NCBI RefSeq assembly: GCF_038592905.1
Contig: NZ_CP151943.1
Location: 2,234,501 to 2,298,500 of the forward strand
Length of the DNA stretch: 64,000 nt
DNA from: Neobacillus sp. FSL H8-0543
GTDB lineage: Bacteria > Bacillota > Bacilli > Bacillales > Cytobacillaceae
Reading direction: 5' to 3'
Shown here: positions 8,743 through 17,630 of the stretch, in pieces
Layout of the letters: each line of letters starts with the position of its first letter
Position numbering within the stretch: position 1 is the stretch's first letter
Notes under the pieces: generated by a model
Database searches by the model: none
What the model was told of the DNA's origin: nothing
The model's input: only the letters and a program-made list of their open reading frames with translations
Program-made: the position numbers and the translations under genes

Positions 8743-9657
8743 TTAGCCCTTTACAGCTCTAATACCAATCAACATCCCAAGTAGCGTATCCACTCCAGAT
8801 GTATGGCCGATATTTTTCATCTCCTCCAGCGCGGTTAAAAACTCAATACCCCGCGGTTGGTCGAGGGCCGCACACATATTAAGCAGTGACAGATGGAATT
8901 TTCCTTCTGTTGCATAATGTAAGTATTCGAAGGCGACATCTGTTGTCCTTTTGCGTCCAAATTCCAGCAGATAACTCTGGAGTTTTTTTAAGTAAGAAGC
9001 CTTTGGTCCCTCTAGCATTGAAAGAATCGCGCACACTCCTGTTAAACAATCATCCCCGCTAGGCGTCAATCCAAGACCTCTTCCAATCCAATAATTAAAG
9101 ACAGATTCCGCGTCCACCGCTTCATCAGCGCGGATAAGCTGTATGAGCTTGCTTATTTCAGTTATTATCGGTACGTCGTTTTCCGCTGCTGTAGACGAAT
9201 CAATTAAATAATCGATCATTTCCTTTTGATCACCAAAGCCCGTTTTCCAGTCCTCGTGAAGCAGCTGTTCGCTTAAGTAGAGAAAGTTATCCTCCAAAGC
9301 AGGAAAATTAACTCCCCTCACAGGTAACGAATGGTTTGTCATATTCGTCGGCTTTACATCGAGTGAGATACCCATTGTAAAACGGAGTGTCTGTGACAAC
9401 GTATTCCAGTGCACCTGTTGTTCCCTTTGCACAAGCAGCGTTAGTTTTGCTGCTTCTGTTTGCTTTAAACCGATCCCGAATGGGGCTAAGCCCATTTCCA
9501 GTCCACCAACGTGGATAAGATTCCCGCCAAAAACCAGGTTGAAGCTGCTGGTAAAAACACTATGAACGGTGCCGCTAGGATGGGCTTCAAGGATTTGATA
9601 AATATCGGCACTTGCAGCAAGAGCTAACCATTCCTGCTGCGGATTGTAATGAACCAT
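8743..9657 (-). CDS. allH: DUF2877 protein, AllH-like oxamate carbamoyltransferase subunit
   Basis: 304 residues starting MVHYNPQQEWLALAASADIY. The GTG at 9666 overlaps the GGAGTGAGGG ribosome site, so the ATG at 9657 is used. The C-terminal half carries the DUF2877 signature GRGLGLTPSGDDCLTGV followed by GHTSGVDTLLGML, as in E. coli YlbF/AllH. In E. coli this protein partners FdrA and YlbE in oxamate carbamoyl transfer. Here it is split from fdrA-allG by about 6 kb and instead lies divergent from pucR, which hints at direct PucR control. Family assignment is firm; enzymatic role is by analogy. Confidence 0.85.
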   Translation of the reverse strand: MVHYNPQQEWLALAASADIYQILEAHPSGTVHSVFTSSFNLVFGGNLIHVGGLEMGLAPFGIGLKQTEAAKLTLLVQREQQVHWNTLSQTLRFTMGISLDVKPTNMTNHSLPVRGVNFPALEDNFLYLSEQLLHEDWKTGFGDQKEMIDYLIDSSTAAENDVPIITEISKLIQLIRADEAVDAESVFNYWIGRGLGLTPSGDDCLTGVCAILSMLEGPKASYLKKLQSYLLEFGRKRTTDVAFEYLHYATEGKFHLSLLNMCAALDQPRGIEFLTALEEMKNIGHTSGVDTLLGMLIGIRAVKG

Positions 9658-9790
9658 TTCCCTCACTCCAACTCCGATAGTATAACACCTGAACCGAAGG
9701 TGTAGGTTAATACTATCATTCCCTTTTTATTAAACTTTCCTATCTTCTTAAAATAAAGTCTAGTGTTATCAATCACGACAGTCATTGTTT

Positions 9791-9827
9791 AAAACGACCA
9801 AAACGAGCGTTGATTTTTGGTTGTTTT
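9791..9827. promoter_or_regulatory. Inverted repeat between allH and pucR, candidate PucR operator
   Basis: AAAACGACCAAAA (9791-9803) and TTTTGGTTGTTTT (9815-9827) form 13-bp arms with one mismatch around an 11-nt spacer. It lies about 70 bp before pucR and 135 bp before allH, where a shared operator would be expected. Binding by PucR is inference. Confidence 0.5.
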
Positions 9828-9895
9828 CAACGTATGATATCAATTAGAGATTTTGTTTTACATTCAGGACCAAACTTTTATATAAGAGGTAAAAC

Positions 9896-11560
9896 ATGAA
9901 AATAATCAAGGATTTATTCATTTTAGAAGGTATGAAGGATGCAGTCGTCCTAGCAGGGCACCGGGGTCTAACCCGGAATGTAACCGCCGTTAATATCTCA
10001 GATACACCTGACGTTATTCAATATTTAAATAAAGATCATCTGCTCTTAACCACAGGCTATGCATTTAAAGATGATGCACAGCAGCTATGTGAGTTGATAA
10101 GACAAATGCATGATTTGAATTGTGCTGGGATTGTAATCAAAATCAGTCGGTTTTTAAAGGAATTGCCAGCCGAGGTAAAATTGCTTGCCGATGATCTTGC
10201 GTTTCCGATTCTCGATCTGCCGACAACACATACGCTCGGTGAAGTTTCTCGACATATTTTAAATTATTTAAACGATGATAAAGCCCAGCAGCTTTATTAT
10301 GCTTTGCATGTGCAAAAGGAATTTTCCCAGATGATGATTAAAGGCTATAGCTTAGGTTCACTTGTTGAACAATTGGGCCACTTTTTATCGCGGCCAACGA
10401 TTTTATTAAATCATCGGGGCGAAAAAATTGCCCAAAGCCATGATTTTCATAAAGATTCATTGAAACGTATCGAAAAAGAGATTATCGATGAGATCAAGCA
10501 GGATTTGGCCTTGGCACGAGCGGGAAATACTTTTCCTATCCCCTCAAGCGATGAAAACCAGTCCGTCACGACCTTCCCTGTGCAAACCAAACGACAGTAT
10601 GACAGCATGCTGGTGATTATTGATTCGCTCACCCTTCCCTATCCATCCTCACAGATGGCCATCGAACAAGCATGCAATGTTCTATCGTTTACGATTATCA
10701 AAGAACAAGCGATTGAAGAGAATTCACGCTTATTGAAAAATAACTTTTTTGCCGACTTAATTGAACGGAGAATCAATTCCGATGAAGAAATTTTAAGTCG
10801 TGGAAATTATTATGGTTTGAAAGAGGAATTGGATACGATTTGTATTGTTTGTACCATTGATCCAAAAGGGATGAATTATTCTACACTCCAGCTCCACGAA
10901 AAAATGGTAGGTGAAATACACAATAGTATTTATGACCAGCTCGAGGATGAAATTGTAGATAATCATTTGAATGCTACCCTATTTACAAAGGAAAAATACT
11001 TTGTGATGATGCTCCAATTTCCTGATTATGGCGAGGCAGAGCAAATGATTATCAATCAATTTGTTCAAGAGACACAAGAGATCTTACAAGGTGATTTTTC
11101 GATTTCATTCGGTGTCAGTAATCCCGTTCATTTCTTAAAGGATCTCCCCACCGCATATCAAGAAGCGGTTGAGGCAATCATGAACTCCTATGACCTTCAA
11201 ATGTATGGGACGATTAATTATTACAAAGCGAGAGAACTGGAAGAATTGCTGCAGATGATCCCTGCAAAGGATTTAAAAGCCCTTTATGAAAATACCTTAA
11301 AGACCCTGGCCTTTCCGAAGACAAAGGAAGATCAAGAATTAGTAAAGACGATTCAAGTCTATCTTGATAACCAATGTGAAATTACCGAGGCCTCTCGGAA
11401 ATTGTTTATCCATCGGAATACGGTCAAATATCGGATCGAAAAAACAGAAGCGATTCTTAACTGTTCGTTCCGTGACCCAGCCGATTCCTTACGTATACGC
11501 GTGGCTCTCGCCATCGGTACGATTCTTGAAAAGCATGAAAAATCCCAAAACCTCGAATAG
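9896..11560 (+). CDS. pucR: PucR-family transcriptional regulator of purine/allantoin catabolism
   Basis: 554 residues with an AGAGGT ribosome site. An N-terminal PucR domain (about residues 1-125) is followed by a GGDEF-like CdaR middle region (about 290-420). The C-terminal PucR-type helix-turn-helix (about 490-545) includes ITEASRKLFIHRNTVKYRIE. In B. subtilis, PucR senses allantoin-related metabolites and activates the puc genes in the absence of good nitrogen. Here it sits inside the allantoin cluster, divergent from allH, with an inverted repeat in the shared promoter region. The stop codon lies in the loop of its own terminator. Confidence 0.9.
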   Translation: MKIIKDLFILEGMKDAVVLAGHRGLTRNVTAVNISDTPDVIQYLNKDHLLLTTGYAFKDDAQQLCELIRQMHDLNCAGIVIKISRFLKELPAEVKLLADDLAFPILDLPTTHTLGEVSRHILNYLNDDKAQQLYYALHVQKEFSQMMIKGYSLGSLVEQLGHFLSRPTILLNHRGEKIAQSHDFHKDSLKRIEKEIIDEIKQDLALARAGNTFPIPSSDENQSVTTFPVQTKRQYDSMLVIIDSLTLPYPSSQMAIEQACNVLSFTIIKEQAIEENSRLLKNNFFADLIERRINSDEEILSRGNYYGLKEELDTICIVCTIDPKGMNYSTLQLHEKMVGEIHNSIYDQLEDEIVDNHLNATLFTKEKYFVMMLQFPDYGEAEQMIINQFVQETQEILQGDFSISFGVSNPVHFLKDLPTAYQEAVEAIMNSYDLQMYGTINYYKARELEELLQMIPAKDLKALYENTLKTLAFPKTKEDQELVKTIQVYLDNQCEITEASRKLFIHRNTVKYRIEKTEAILNCSFRDPADSLRIRVALAIGTILEKHEKSQNLE

Positions 11561-11577
11561 TGGTTTTGGGATTTTTT
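11538..11577 (+). terminator. Rho-independent terminator of pucR
   Basis: Stem AAAATCCCAAAACC pairs with GGTTTTGGGATTTT around a 9-nt loop, then a T-run. The pucR TAG stop (11558-11560) falls in the loop. Confidence 0.9.
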
Positions 11578-11593
11578 GTTGTTAATATTGGTT

Positions 11594-11723
11594 GTTGATT
11601 TGCGCTCCAGGCACTTCGCTTTCCGCGGGCGTGCCGGGGAGCCTCCTCGGCGCTGAAGCGCCTGTGGGGTCTCCCCAGCCCCGTACTCCCGCAGTAGTCT
11701 TCGTGCCTTCCGCTCCAATCAAC
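11594..11723. repeat. ~128-bp palindromic intergenic repeat, copy 2
   Basis: Same family as the copies at 718 and 13131: GTTGATTTGCGCTCC at one end and GCTCCAATCAAC at the other, with a GGCGC-gaa-GCGCC central hairpin. It lies between the convergent pucR and allB genes. Confidence 0.85.
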
Positions 11724-11773
11724 ATGGTTCCAAATTAACAATAACCTTTATTTTATACATCTACTTCTTGTGT

Positions 11774-13096
11774 TTATTCAACAATTTCGTCGTTTTCAAA
11801 TACTACGTTTCCATTTACTATCGTTGTTTTCACTTTTCCTGTGAAGGTTTTTCCGATATATGGTGAGTGCTTGTGACGGTAAAGCAAATCTTCTTGCTTC
11901 AGTTCGAAGCTTTCGTTCAGGTTAACGATCGTCAAATCAGCATCATAGTCAGCTGCAATCGTTCCTTTGTTTGCAAGACCAAATATTTTTGCAGGATTTG
12001 TTGCTGTTAGTTCAACAATTTTTTCTAATGGGACATTACGTTTTGAATAACCCTCTGTCAATAAAACGTTGAGCGTGGATTGAGCGCCAGAAATTCCGCC
12101 CCAACCTTCAAAGTAGTTGTCTGTGATCACTTTCATTGATGCAGGTGCTGGTGAATGGTCAGAGGCAAGCATGTTAATCTCACCATTGGCCACAGCAGCC
12201 CATAGCTCATCCACTTCATCCTGGTCTCTCAATGGCGGGCAGCATTTTGCAATCGCACCCTTTTCTTCTAGATCCTTAACCGTTAACGCTAAATAATGCG
12301 CACAGGTCTCACAGGTTACATCGACGCCTCTTGCCTGCGCTTCTTTAATTACCTCAACCACTTTGCGGCTACTTACATGGACAATATGGAGTTTACAGCC
12401 AGTAGCTTCAGCATAAGAAATAATTCTTCTAACTGCTTCAATTTCAGAAATAACCGGTCTTGATTCAACAAAATCACGAGCGGTTGTTTTTCCTTGCGCG
12501 ATTTTTTCCTGTGCCAGCTGGTCGCAAATAACCGTGCTTTCCGCGTGAACCGCTAACAATGAGCCTAATGAGGCGATTTCCTTCATCCCTTTAAAAAGAG
12601 TTTCGTCATCCGCATTATCAAAGTCAGCAATACCGCTTGGCGACATAAACGCCTTAAAGCCGATCACGCCATTTTCATGTAAACCTTTTAGGTCAGCAAT
12701 GTTTTGTGGAACCAATCCACCCCAATATCTAGGATTCACAATAGATTTTTCATCGCCAAGTGCACTTTTCAACGCTAAATTTTCTTTGTTGATCGTTGGA
12801 GGTGTACTGTTCAAGGGCATATCAAAGAAAGTTGTGACTCCGCCGGCAGCTAAGCTTCTGCTTCCTGTCTGGATGCCTTCCCATTCTGTTCTGCCTGGCT
12901 CATTAAAATGAACATGTGTGTCGATTAATCCTGGTAGGATATGCTGAGCTGTTGCATCGATTACTTTTGTTGCTGTTCCTTCAAGTGAAGTTCCTACAGA
13001 GATAATTTTTCCGTCCTTGATAGCGATATCTCCTTGGATGCTTGATTCAGCGGTTACGATTGTTCCGTTTTTTATAAGTAAGTCATAATTTGTCAT
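11774..13096 (-). CDS. allB: Allantoinase, PucH-like copy
   Basis: 440 residues of the amidohydrolase superfamily, starting MTNYDLLIKNGTIVTAE. Metal centre motifs are intact: DTHVHFNEPGRTEWEG near residue 58, the carbamylated lysine in GFKAFMSPSG near 147, histidines in HAES and HIVHVSS, and ASDHSPAP near 310. It opens the hydantoin ring of allantoin to give allantoate, the AllC substrate. Block for block it resembles B. subtilis PucH more than the neighbouring copy does. It is downstream of the second allantoinase and the permease, convergent with pucR. Dihydropyrimidinase is a less likely alternative. Confidence 0.9.
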   Translation of the reverse strand: MTNYDLLIKNGTIVTAESSIQGDIAIKDGKIISVGTSLEGTATKVIDATAQHILPGLIDTHVHFNEPGRTEWEGIQTGSRSLAAGGVTTFFDMPLNSTPPTINKENLALKSALGDEKSIVNPRYWGGLVPQNIADLKGLHENGVIGFKAFMSPSGIADFDNADDETLFKGMKEIASLGSLLAVHAESTVICDQLAQEKIAQGKTTARDFVESRPVISEIEAVRRIISYAEATGCKLHIVHVSSRKVVEVIKEAQARGVDVTCETCAHYLALTVKDLEEKGAIAKCCPPLRDQDEVDELWAAVANGEINMLASDHSPAPASMKVITDNYFEGWGGISGAQSTLNVLLTEGYSKRNVPLEKIVELTATNPAKIFGLANKGTIAADYDADLTIVNLNESFELKQEDLLYRHKHSPYIGKTFTGKVKTTIVNGNVVFENDEIVE

Positions 13097-13130
13097 GATA
13101 ATTTCCCCCTGCCTTCGTAAAAAGTATCCT

Positions 13131-13258
13131 GTTGATTGGAGCTCCAGCCACTTTGCTTTCCGCGGGTTCGCCGGTGAGCCTCCTCGGAGCTACGCTCCTG
13201 TGGGGTCTCACCGTGCTCATAATCCCGCAGGAGTCTCGTGCCTTCCGCTCCAATCAAC
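13131..13258. repeat. ~128-bp palindromic intergenic repeat, copy 3
   Basis: Perfect 12-bp terminal inverted repeats GTTGATTGGAGC and GCTCCAATCAAC, with a central GGAGC-tac-GCTCC hairpin. Located between the two allantoinase genes. This copy has the best-preserved ends of the three. Confidence 0.87.
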
Positions 13259-13286
13259 AGGGGTAATAACTTTGTAGAAATGGACT

Positions 13287-13315
13287 CATCCGTGAAGATT
13301 TCTCTTTCACGGATG
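13287..13315 (-). terminator. Hairpin after allB copy 2
   Basis: CATCCGTGAA pairs with TTCACGGATG around a 9-nt loop just downstream of the allB stop at 13326. There is no strong T-run, so it may protect the mRNA 3' end rather than terminate. Confidence 0.45.
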
Positions 13316-13325
13316 TCTATATTAT

Positions 13326-14684
13326 TTACTTACTAGCAGATAATAGTTTTCCTTTTGGTGTTCCTACGATGCCTTGGTTTAGGTCGAATACGATGTTTCC
13401 GCGTAGGATGGTTTTTGTTACACGGCAGTCGATTTTTCTGCCTTCGTAGGCACTGTGTTTATTTTTATAATATAAATCTTCACGTTTTACTGTGTATGAT
13501 TGGTTCGGGTCAACTAATATAATATCGGCATCCTTGGAAACAGCAATTTCCCCTTTATTTGGAAGGTTGAAACGTGCTGCTGGGTTGGTTGCGATTAAAT
13601 CAACGAATTTATTAACGGCTAATCCGCGTTGCTTAACAGCTAAATCAAACATTAAATCCACGTTATTCTGTGCTCCGCTAATTCCGCCCCATGCTTCGAA
13701 AAGATTTCCTTGCTTCAAATCCTCTGTACATGGTGAGTGGTCGGAAGTAAGCCAATTAATATTTCCGTTCATAAGCTCGTCCCATAATTTTGCCTGGTCC
13801 TTTGCTTTGCGAAGCGGCGGCTGACATTTTGCCTTCACACCAATTTGCTCAACATCCTCAGCCGTCATGGAGAAATAATGCGGACATGATTCAACCGTAA
13901 CATCCACACCCTCTTGCTGTGCTTTTAGGATCACTTGAACGGCTTCTGAAGTACTAATATGAACAATATGCAATTTACAGCCTGTCTCTTTTGCAAAAAG
14001 AATCGCGCGTTGCACGGCATCTACTTCTGTAAAAATCGGACGTGAATCAACATAATCCATTGCCGTTGTTTTGCCCTCGCGCACAAATTCAACAGCAAGC
14101 TTAGACGTAACAGATGGATTTTCCGCATGAATACAAAGGATTTGATCCAGCTCGGCTAGTTTCTGCATGCCTTTATATAAAGTATAATCATCCACATTTG
14201 TGAAATCGCCAGGAACATCACTTGTTATATCAGACATGAAGCATTTAAAGGCAAGAACTCCTGCATCCGCTAATTCCTCCAGCTTGTCAAGGTTCTCAGG
14301 AACAAGTCCACCATAAAAACCGTAGTCGACATAGTTTTGGTTAACTGCTGCTTCTAGTTTAAGGTTTAGGTTGTCACGGTTAATGGTTGCAGGCAGTGCG
14401 TTAAGCGGCATTTCCACATAACTTGTCGTACCGCCGGCAGCAAGCGCCATCGATCCCGTTTCAAAGCCTTCCCATTCCGCACGTCCAGGCTCGCTAATAT
14501 GTACATGTGTATCAATCATTCCAGGCATAACATATTGACCGGCTGCATCGATAACTTCGGTTGCATCCTCGGTAATTTCCTCCGCGATACAAGAAATTTT
14601 TTCATTTTTAATTCCGATATCAAGTTGACGAACGCCGTCACGCAATACAACATTTCCGCCTTTAATAATTAAATCGTATTTCAT
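13326..14684 (-). CDS. allB: Allantoinase, E. coli AllB-like copy
   Basis: 452 residues starting MKYDLIIKGGNVVLRDG behind an AGGGGGAAA ribosome site. Amidohydrolase metal motifs are present: DTHVHISEPGRAEWEGFETG, AFKCFMSD with the lysine expected to be carbamylated, HAEN, HIVHIS and TSDHSPCTEDLK. The C-terminus GIVGTPKGKLL is like that of E. coli AllB, while the other copy looks like PucH, so the pair may be of different descent rather than a recent tandem copy. It lies directly after the permease, separated by a hairpin. Predicted role: allantoin to allantoate. Confidence 0.9.
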   Translation of the reverse strand: MKYDLIIKGGNVVLRDGVRQLDIGIKNEKISCIAEEITEDATEVIDAAGQYVMPGMIDTHVHISEPGRAEWEGFETGSMALAAGGTTSYVEMPLNALPATINRDNLNLKLEAAVNQNYVDYGFYGGLVPENLDKLEELADAGVLAFKCFMSDITSDVPGDFTNVDDYTLYKGMQKLAELDQILCIHAENPSVTSKLAVEFVREGKTTAMDYVDSRPIFTEVDAVQRAILFAKETGCKLHIVHISTSEAVQVILKAQQEGVDVTVESCPHYFSMTAEDVEQIGVKAKCQPPLRKAKDQAKLWDELMNGNINWLTSDHSPCTEDLKQGNLFEAWGGISGAQNNVDLMFDLAVKQRGLAVNKFVDLIATNPAARFNLPNKGEIAVSKDADIILVDPNQSYTVKREDLYYKNKHSAYEGRKIDCRVTKTILRGNIVFDLNQGIVGTPKGKLLSASK

Positions 14685-14720
14685 TTGAGTTTCCCCCTAA
14701 TAAATTTTTATAAACACGCA

Positions 14721-14756
14721 AGAAGTCGCATTCTTCAAATGAAAAATGCGACTTCT
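14721..14756 (-). terminator. Hairpin between permease and allB
   Basis: Perfect 12-bp stem AGAAGTCGCATT / AATGCGACTTCT with a 12-nt loop between the pucI stop and the allB start. The T-run is weak on the minus strand, so partial termination or attenuation that lowers downstream expression is possible. Confidence 0.5.
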
Positions 14757-14808
14757 TTAAAAAGGAACTGATTATTTTTAAGAAATTGCATTAAGTTCAG
14801 GTATACAA

Positions 14809-16206
14809 TTACTTCTCGAAAATTGTACCTTTTTTAAATGCTGAATCTTTAAATGCATACTTTGTAATTAGGAAGTAAGCGATACCTGCGACAACAAAAC
14901 CGATAATCCAAGCTAAATCAACTACTACGAATGCAGCACATGCACCGATAAGCAAGGCAAGCATTGCGGCTGGATTAAAGCCGGCAAATGAACCGTTTTC
15001 CTCATATAAAGCTGCAACATTTATTTTTTGCTTTCTTAAGATATAATATTCAACTAACAAAATTGAAACAATTGGTCCTAAGAATGCAGAGTAGATTAGA
15101 ATGAATAATCCTAGACCTTCTGATGAAGAATCCTGTACAAGCACCCATGGGAATGAGACTAAAGCTAACAATCCAACGATGGTAACAGCAGGCTTGTACT
15201 TTAACTTTGTTAGTAAAGTTACAACATAAGTTGGAGCGATAATGTTCGCAACCATGTTTACAGCAATAACACCCATTACGATAAATGCAGATACAAACAC
15301 TGTAATAAATGAGTTATCTACTACGATAGCAAAGGCTTTAACAGGGTTAGAGATACCTGTTGCAGAAGCAAGCATTGCACCGATTGTTAGAACGAAGCCA
15401 TAAGCGATTAAAATCGGGAAGAAATACAAGGCCCCGCGTTTTGCATTGCTCATACCCGGCTTTAGCTCTCTTGAATAGTCAGCAGCGCTTAAGAAGATCG
15501 CAGCATAGTTACCCATAAACACCATGATGAATCCGAAGAACGGTAAGCCCCATGAACCTTTTTGAGCAACCCAGTTATCAGCAATCACACCGCTATAGTC
15601 TTTTAACAAAATAACAAACACATAGATAAGTCCTAACAAGACAACAATTGATATAAGTGATTCTACCCATTTAATTGCATGGAAACCGTACCAAGAAAGA
15701 ACAATTTGAACTAACTGAAGTACGACGAAACAAATGGCAATATTATCAAAAGAACCGCCAGTAGCAATTTTCATAATTTCATTTAAGGCCGTACCACCAA
15801 TCCAACTTTGGAAACCGTACCAAACGATAGCCGGAATACCGCGTAAAAGTGAGGATATGATTGAGCCTTTCGCACCGAAGGACATTCTAAGCTGAACAAC
15901 ATACGGGATACCCGTTCTGTAACCCACTCGGTCGTTTAATGAAAACACAGTTGAAATAATACCAATTGCGATAATGGCAGCAGCAAAGGTTTGCCAGATG
16001 TTTAACGTTGCAAGTCCTGCAACAATTAAACTCGCTCCGAGCGTCATATTACCTAAGTTAACGCCATCACCGATCCACATAAACGCATATTCGATCGGAC
16101 CAACTGTTCTTTCACTGCTTTTTCTCGGATACAATGATTCGTCTACATTTGAACCATGTGGAATATGCGTATCCTCTGTATCATAACCTTCTATATTTAA
16201 AGCCAT
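14809..16206 (-). CDS. pucI: Allantoin permease, NCS1 family
   Basis: 465 residues starting MALNIEGYDTEDTHIPHGSN. The TTG at 16227 and ATG at 16215 are also in frame, but the AAGGGG site is spaced best for the ATG at 16206. A hydrophilic N-terminus with YPRKSSERTVGPIEYAFMW is followed by about 12 hydrophobic segments, with the NCS1 signature GFQSWIGGTALNEIM near residue 130. Length and layout fit B. subtilis PucI and E. coli AllP. It imports allantoin by a cation-coupled mechanism across the plasma membrane. It is the first gene of the string with the two allantoinases; a catabolite-repression-like site lies upstream. Confidence 0.92.
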   Translation of the reverse strand: MALNIEGYDTEDTHIPHGSNVDESLYPRKSSERTVGPIEYAFMWIGDGVNLGNMTLGASLIVAGLATLNIWQTFAAAIIAIGIISTVFSLNDRVGYRTGIPYVVQLRMSFGAKGSIISSLLRGIPAIVWYGFQSWIGGTALNEIMKIATGGSFDNIAICFVVLQLVQIVLSWYGFHAIKWVESLISIVVLLGLIYVFVILLKDYSGVIADNWVAQKGSWGLPFFGFIMVFMGNYAAIFLSAADYSRELKPGMSNAKRGALYFFPILIAYGFVLTIGAMLASATGISNPVKAFAIVVDNSFITVFVSAFIVMGVIAVNMVANIIAPTYVVTLLTKLKYKPAVTIVGLLALVSFPWVLVQDSSSEGLGLFILIYSAFLGPIVSILLVEYYILRKQKINVAALYEENGSFAGFNPAAMLALLIGACAAFVVVDLAWIIGFVVAGIAYFLITKYAFKDSAFKKGTIFEK

Positions 16207-16347
16207 TTCACCCATCCCCTTTTTCAATGTATATCTTAATGGTAAAATTTAAGTTCTTCTCTATTAACTTCTCTAATTGAAGCTCCCCTATTCAGAGAAA
16301 TAAAACCATACTATTACTTAAATTTTCCTCCTTCATGAAATTTTCAG

Positions 16348-16362
16348 TGGAAAACGTTTTCA
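16348..16362. promoter_or_regulatory. Candidate CcpA cre site upstream of pucI
   Basis: TGGAAAACGTTTTCA matches the cre pattern WTGNAANCGNWNNCW at 14 of 15 positions and is nearly a perfect palindrome. It lies about 142 bp before the permease start, in the 412-bp gap that also holds the spoIIQ terminator. CcpA binding is inference. Confidence 0.5.
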
Positions 16363-16576
16363 ATTACTAATAAAAGTATACAATTTTGTCACAATTGAGT
16401 CGTTAGGGCTAATAAACAAAATAAAAAAAGTTGCTTGTCCATCCTGAACAACCAATTTCGTCTGTTTGTTTACTATGAACAAGCGGTTGTTCATTTTACC
16501 CATGATTATTATAGTAGTAAAATGTATAATAATGACTAAAGTGGGATTTATTATGAAAAATTGATAAAATGAGAGC

Positions 16577-16603
16577 AAAAAAAAAGAGGAAGGTATCCCC
16601 TTT
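16577..16603 (-). terminator. Terminator of spoIIQ
   Basis: On the minus strand AAAGGGGA pairs with TCCTCTTT (one G-U) around a 5-nt loop, followed by nine T residues. It lies 16 nt after the spoIIQ stop. Confidence 0.85.
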
Positions 16604-16618
16604 CCCCTTTACTTGCTA

Positions 16619-17485
16619 TTATGAGTTTGTTGTGTTTGTTGATTCTGGAGATTCATCATCTGATGGGGTATCGCCTTCAGATGGCTTCTCTTTTTCAGAA
16701 GGAGTTTTTTCTTCTTCTTTCGAATCATCATCAGAAAGATCCGGATCTTCAATCATTTGTTTATCATCTGAACCATTTGTTTCATCCGCAAGTGTTTCTT
16801 CCTGCAAGACGCTTATTGATTTATTGAAATAACTTGTCGGATTAACAGCTACACCATCTTTGCGAATTTCAAAATGTACATGTATTCCAGCTTCTTCATT
16901 GAACAAGCTTTGTCCAGCCATGGCAAGTTCTTGTCCTTGTTTAACTTTATCGCCAACCTCGACCTTTACATCTTTAACGGATGAATATTGTGTTACAATA
17001 CCCTTATCATGTTCGATTTCAATGACATTCCCGAGGGTAGCATCTTCTTCGACTCTAGTAACGGTACCGCTAACCGATGCGACAACAGCAAATGTTTCGC
17101 CATCCTTTGCGGCCAGGTCAACACCCGTGTTCTGGACGTACTGATTGTTGTAATATACTAACGCGGCTTCCTGATCCTCATCACTTGCATTGAAATCATA
17201 GAATTCCATTTTAACAACGGCATCCAACGGTTTTTCCACAGGCATCTTGAAGTTTTCTAATGCTGCATTCACTTCAATTGCCGGTGTTTCGTTCTTTTTA
17301 TCCGTCACATCAGTAGCTTCGTAGTCGAACTTATCTTTTGTGCTATCGTTGCTTTGGAACCAAAGAACACCTGTCAGAATAATAGCTGCACTTGCAATAT
17401 AAATGGCTGGAAATACCCACCGCTTTTTGAAAAAGCGTTTAACGCTGGAACCTTGAGAAGATCGTTTGTTTTCTTCCTCTCTCAT
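16619..17485 (-). CDS. spoIIQ: Stage II sporulation protein Q, engulfment channel component
   Basis: 288 residues starting MREEENKRSSQ, as in B. subtilis SpoIIQ; the longer frame to 17506 is dropped because GAGGTGA sits just before 17485. One membrane segment (about residues 20-40, RWVFPAIYIASAAIILTG) precedes an outside-facing LytM/M23 domain. The domain keeps HVHFEI but has NTGVD where active M23 enzymes have H-x3-D, so zinc binding is incomplete, as known for B. subtilis SpoIIQ. SpoIIQ acts in the forespore membrane and pairs with SpoIIIAH during engulfment. The acidic Ser/Glu-rich tail (last 60 residues) is typical of longer Bacilli versions. SigF control is expected, but no convincing site was assigned. 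Confidence 0.95.
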   Translation of the reverse strand: MREEENKRSSQGSSVKRFFKKRWVFPAIYIASAAIILTGVLWFQSNDSTKDKFDYEATDVTDKKNETPAIEVNAALENFKMPVEKPLDAVVKMEFYDFNASDEDQEAALVYYNNQYVQNTGVDLAAKDGETFAVVASVSGTVTRVEEDATLGNVIEIEHDKGIVTQYSSVKDVKVEVGDKVKQGQELAMAGQSLFNEEAGIHVHFEIRKDGVAVNPTSYFNKSISVLQEETLADETNGSDDKQMIEDPDLSDDDSKEEEKTPSEKEKPSEGDTPSDDESPESTNTTNS

Positions 17486-17630
17486 TTTCATCACCTCAGC
17501 AATCATTCTGAACAGATTAGAAGAATTATATACACTAGCAAAAAAAAATTTTGTACTTATTTTTCGACAATGCGATTGTTTTTATGCATTTGAGGGAGAA
17601 ATATTTAAAAAAAGGAGAAAAGTCTTTACT

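Noticed and set aside
16228..16347. SigA promoter for pucI
   Set aside because: Only weak TATA-like hexamers without a paired -35 were found; not reported as a feature.
17486..17630. SigF promoter for spoIIQ
   Set aside because: GCATA-like boxes exist, but spacing and -10 do not fit well enough to assign by eye.
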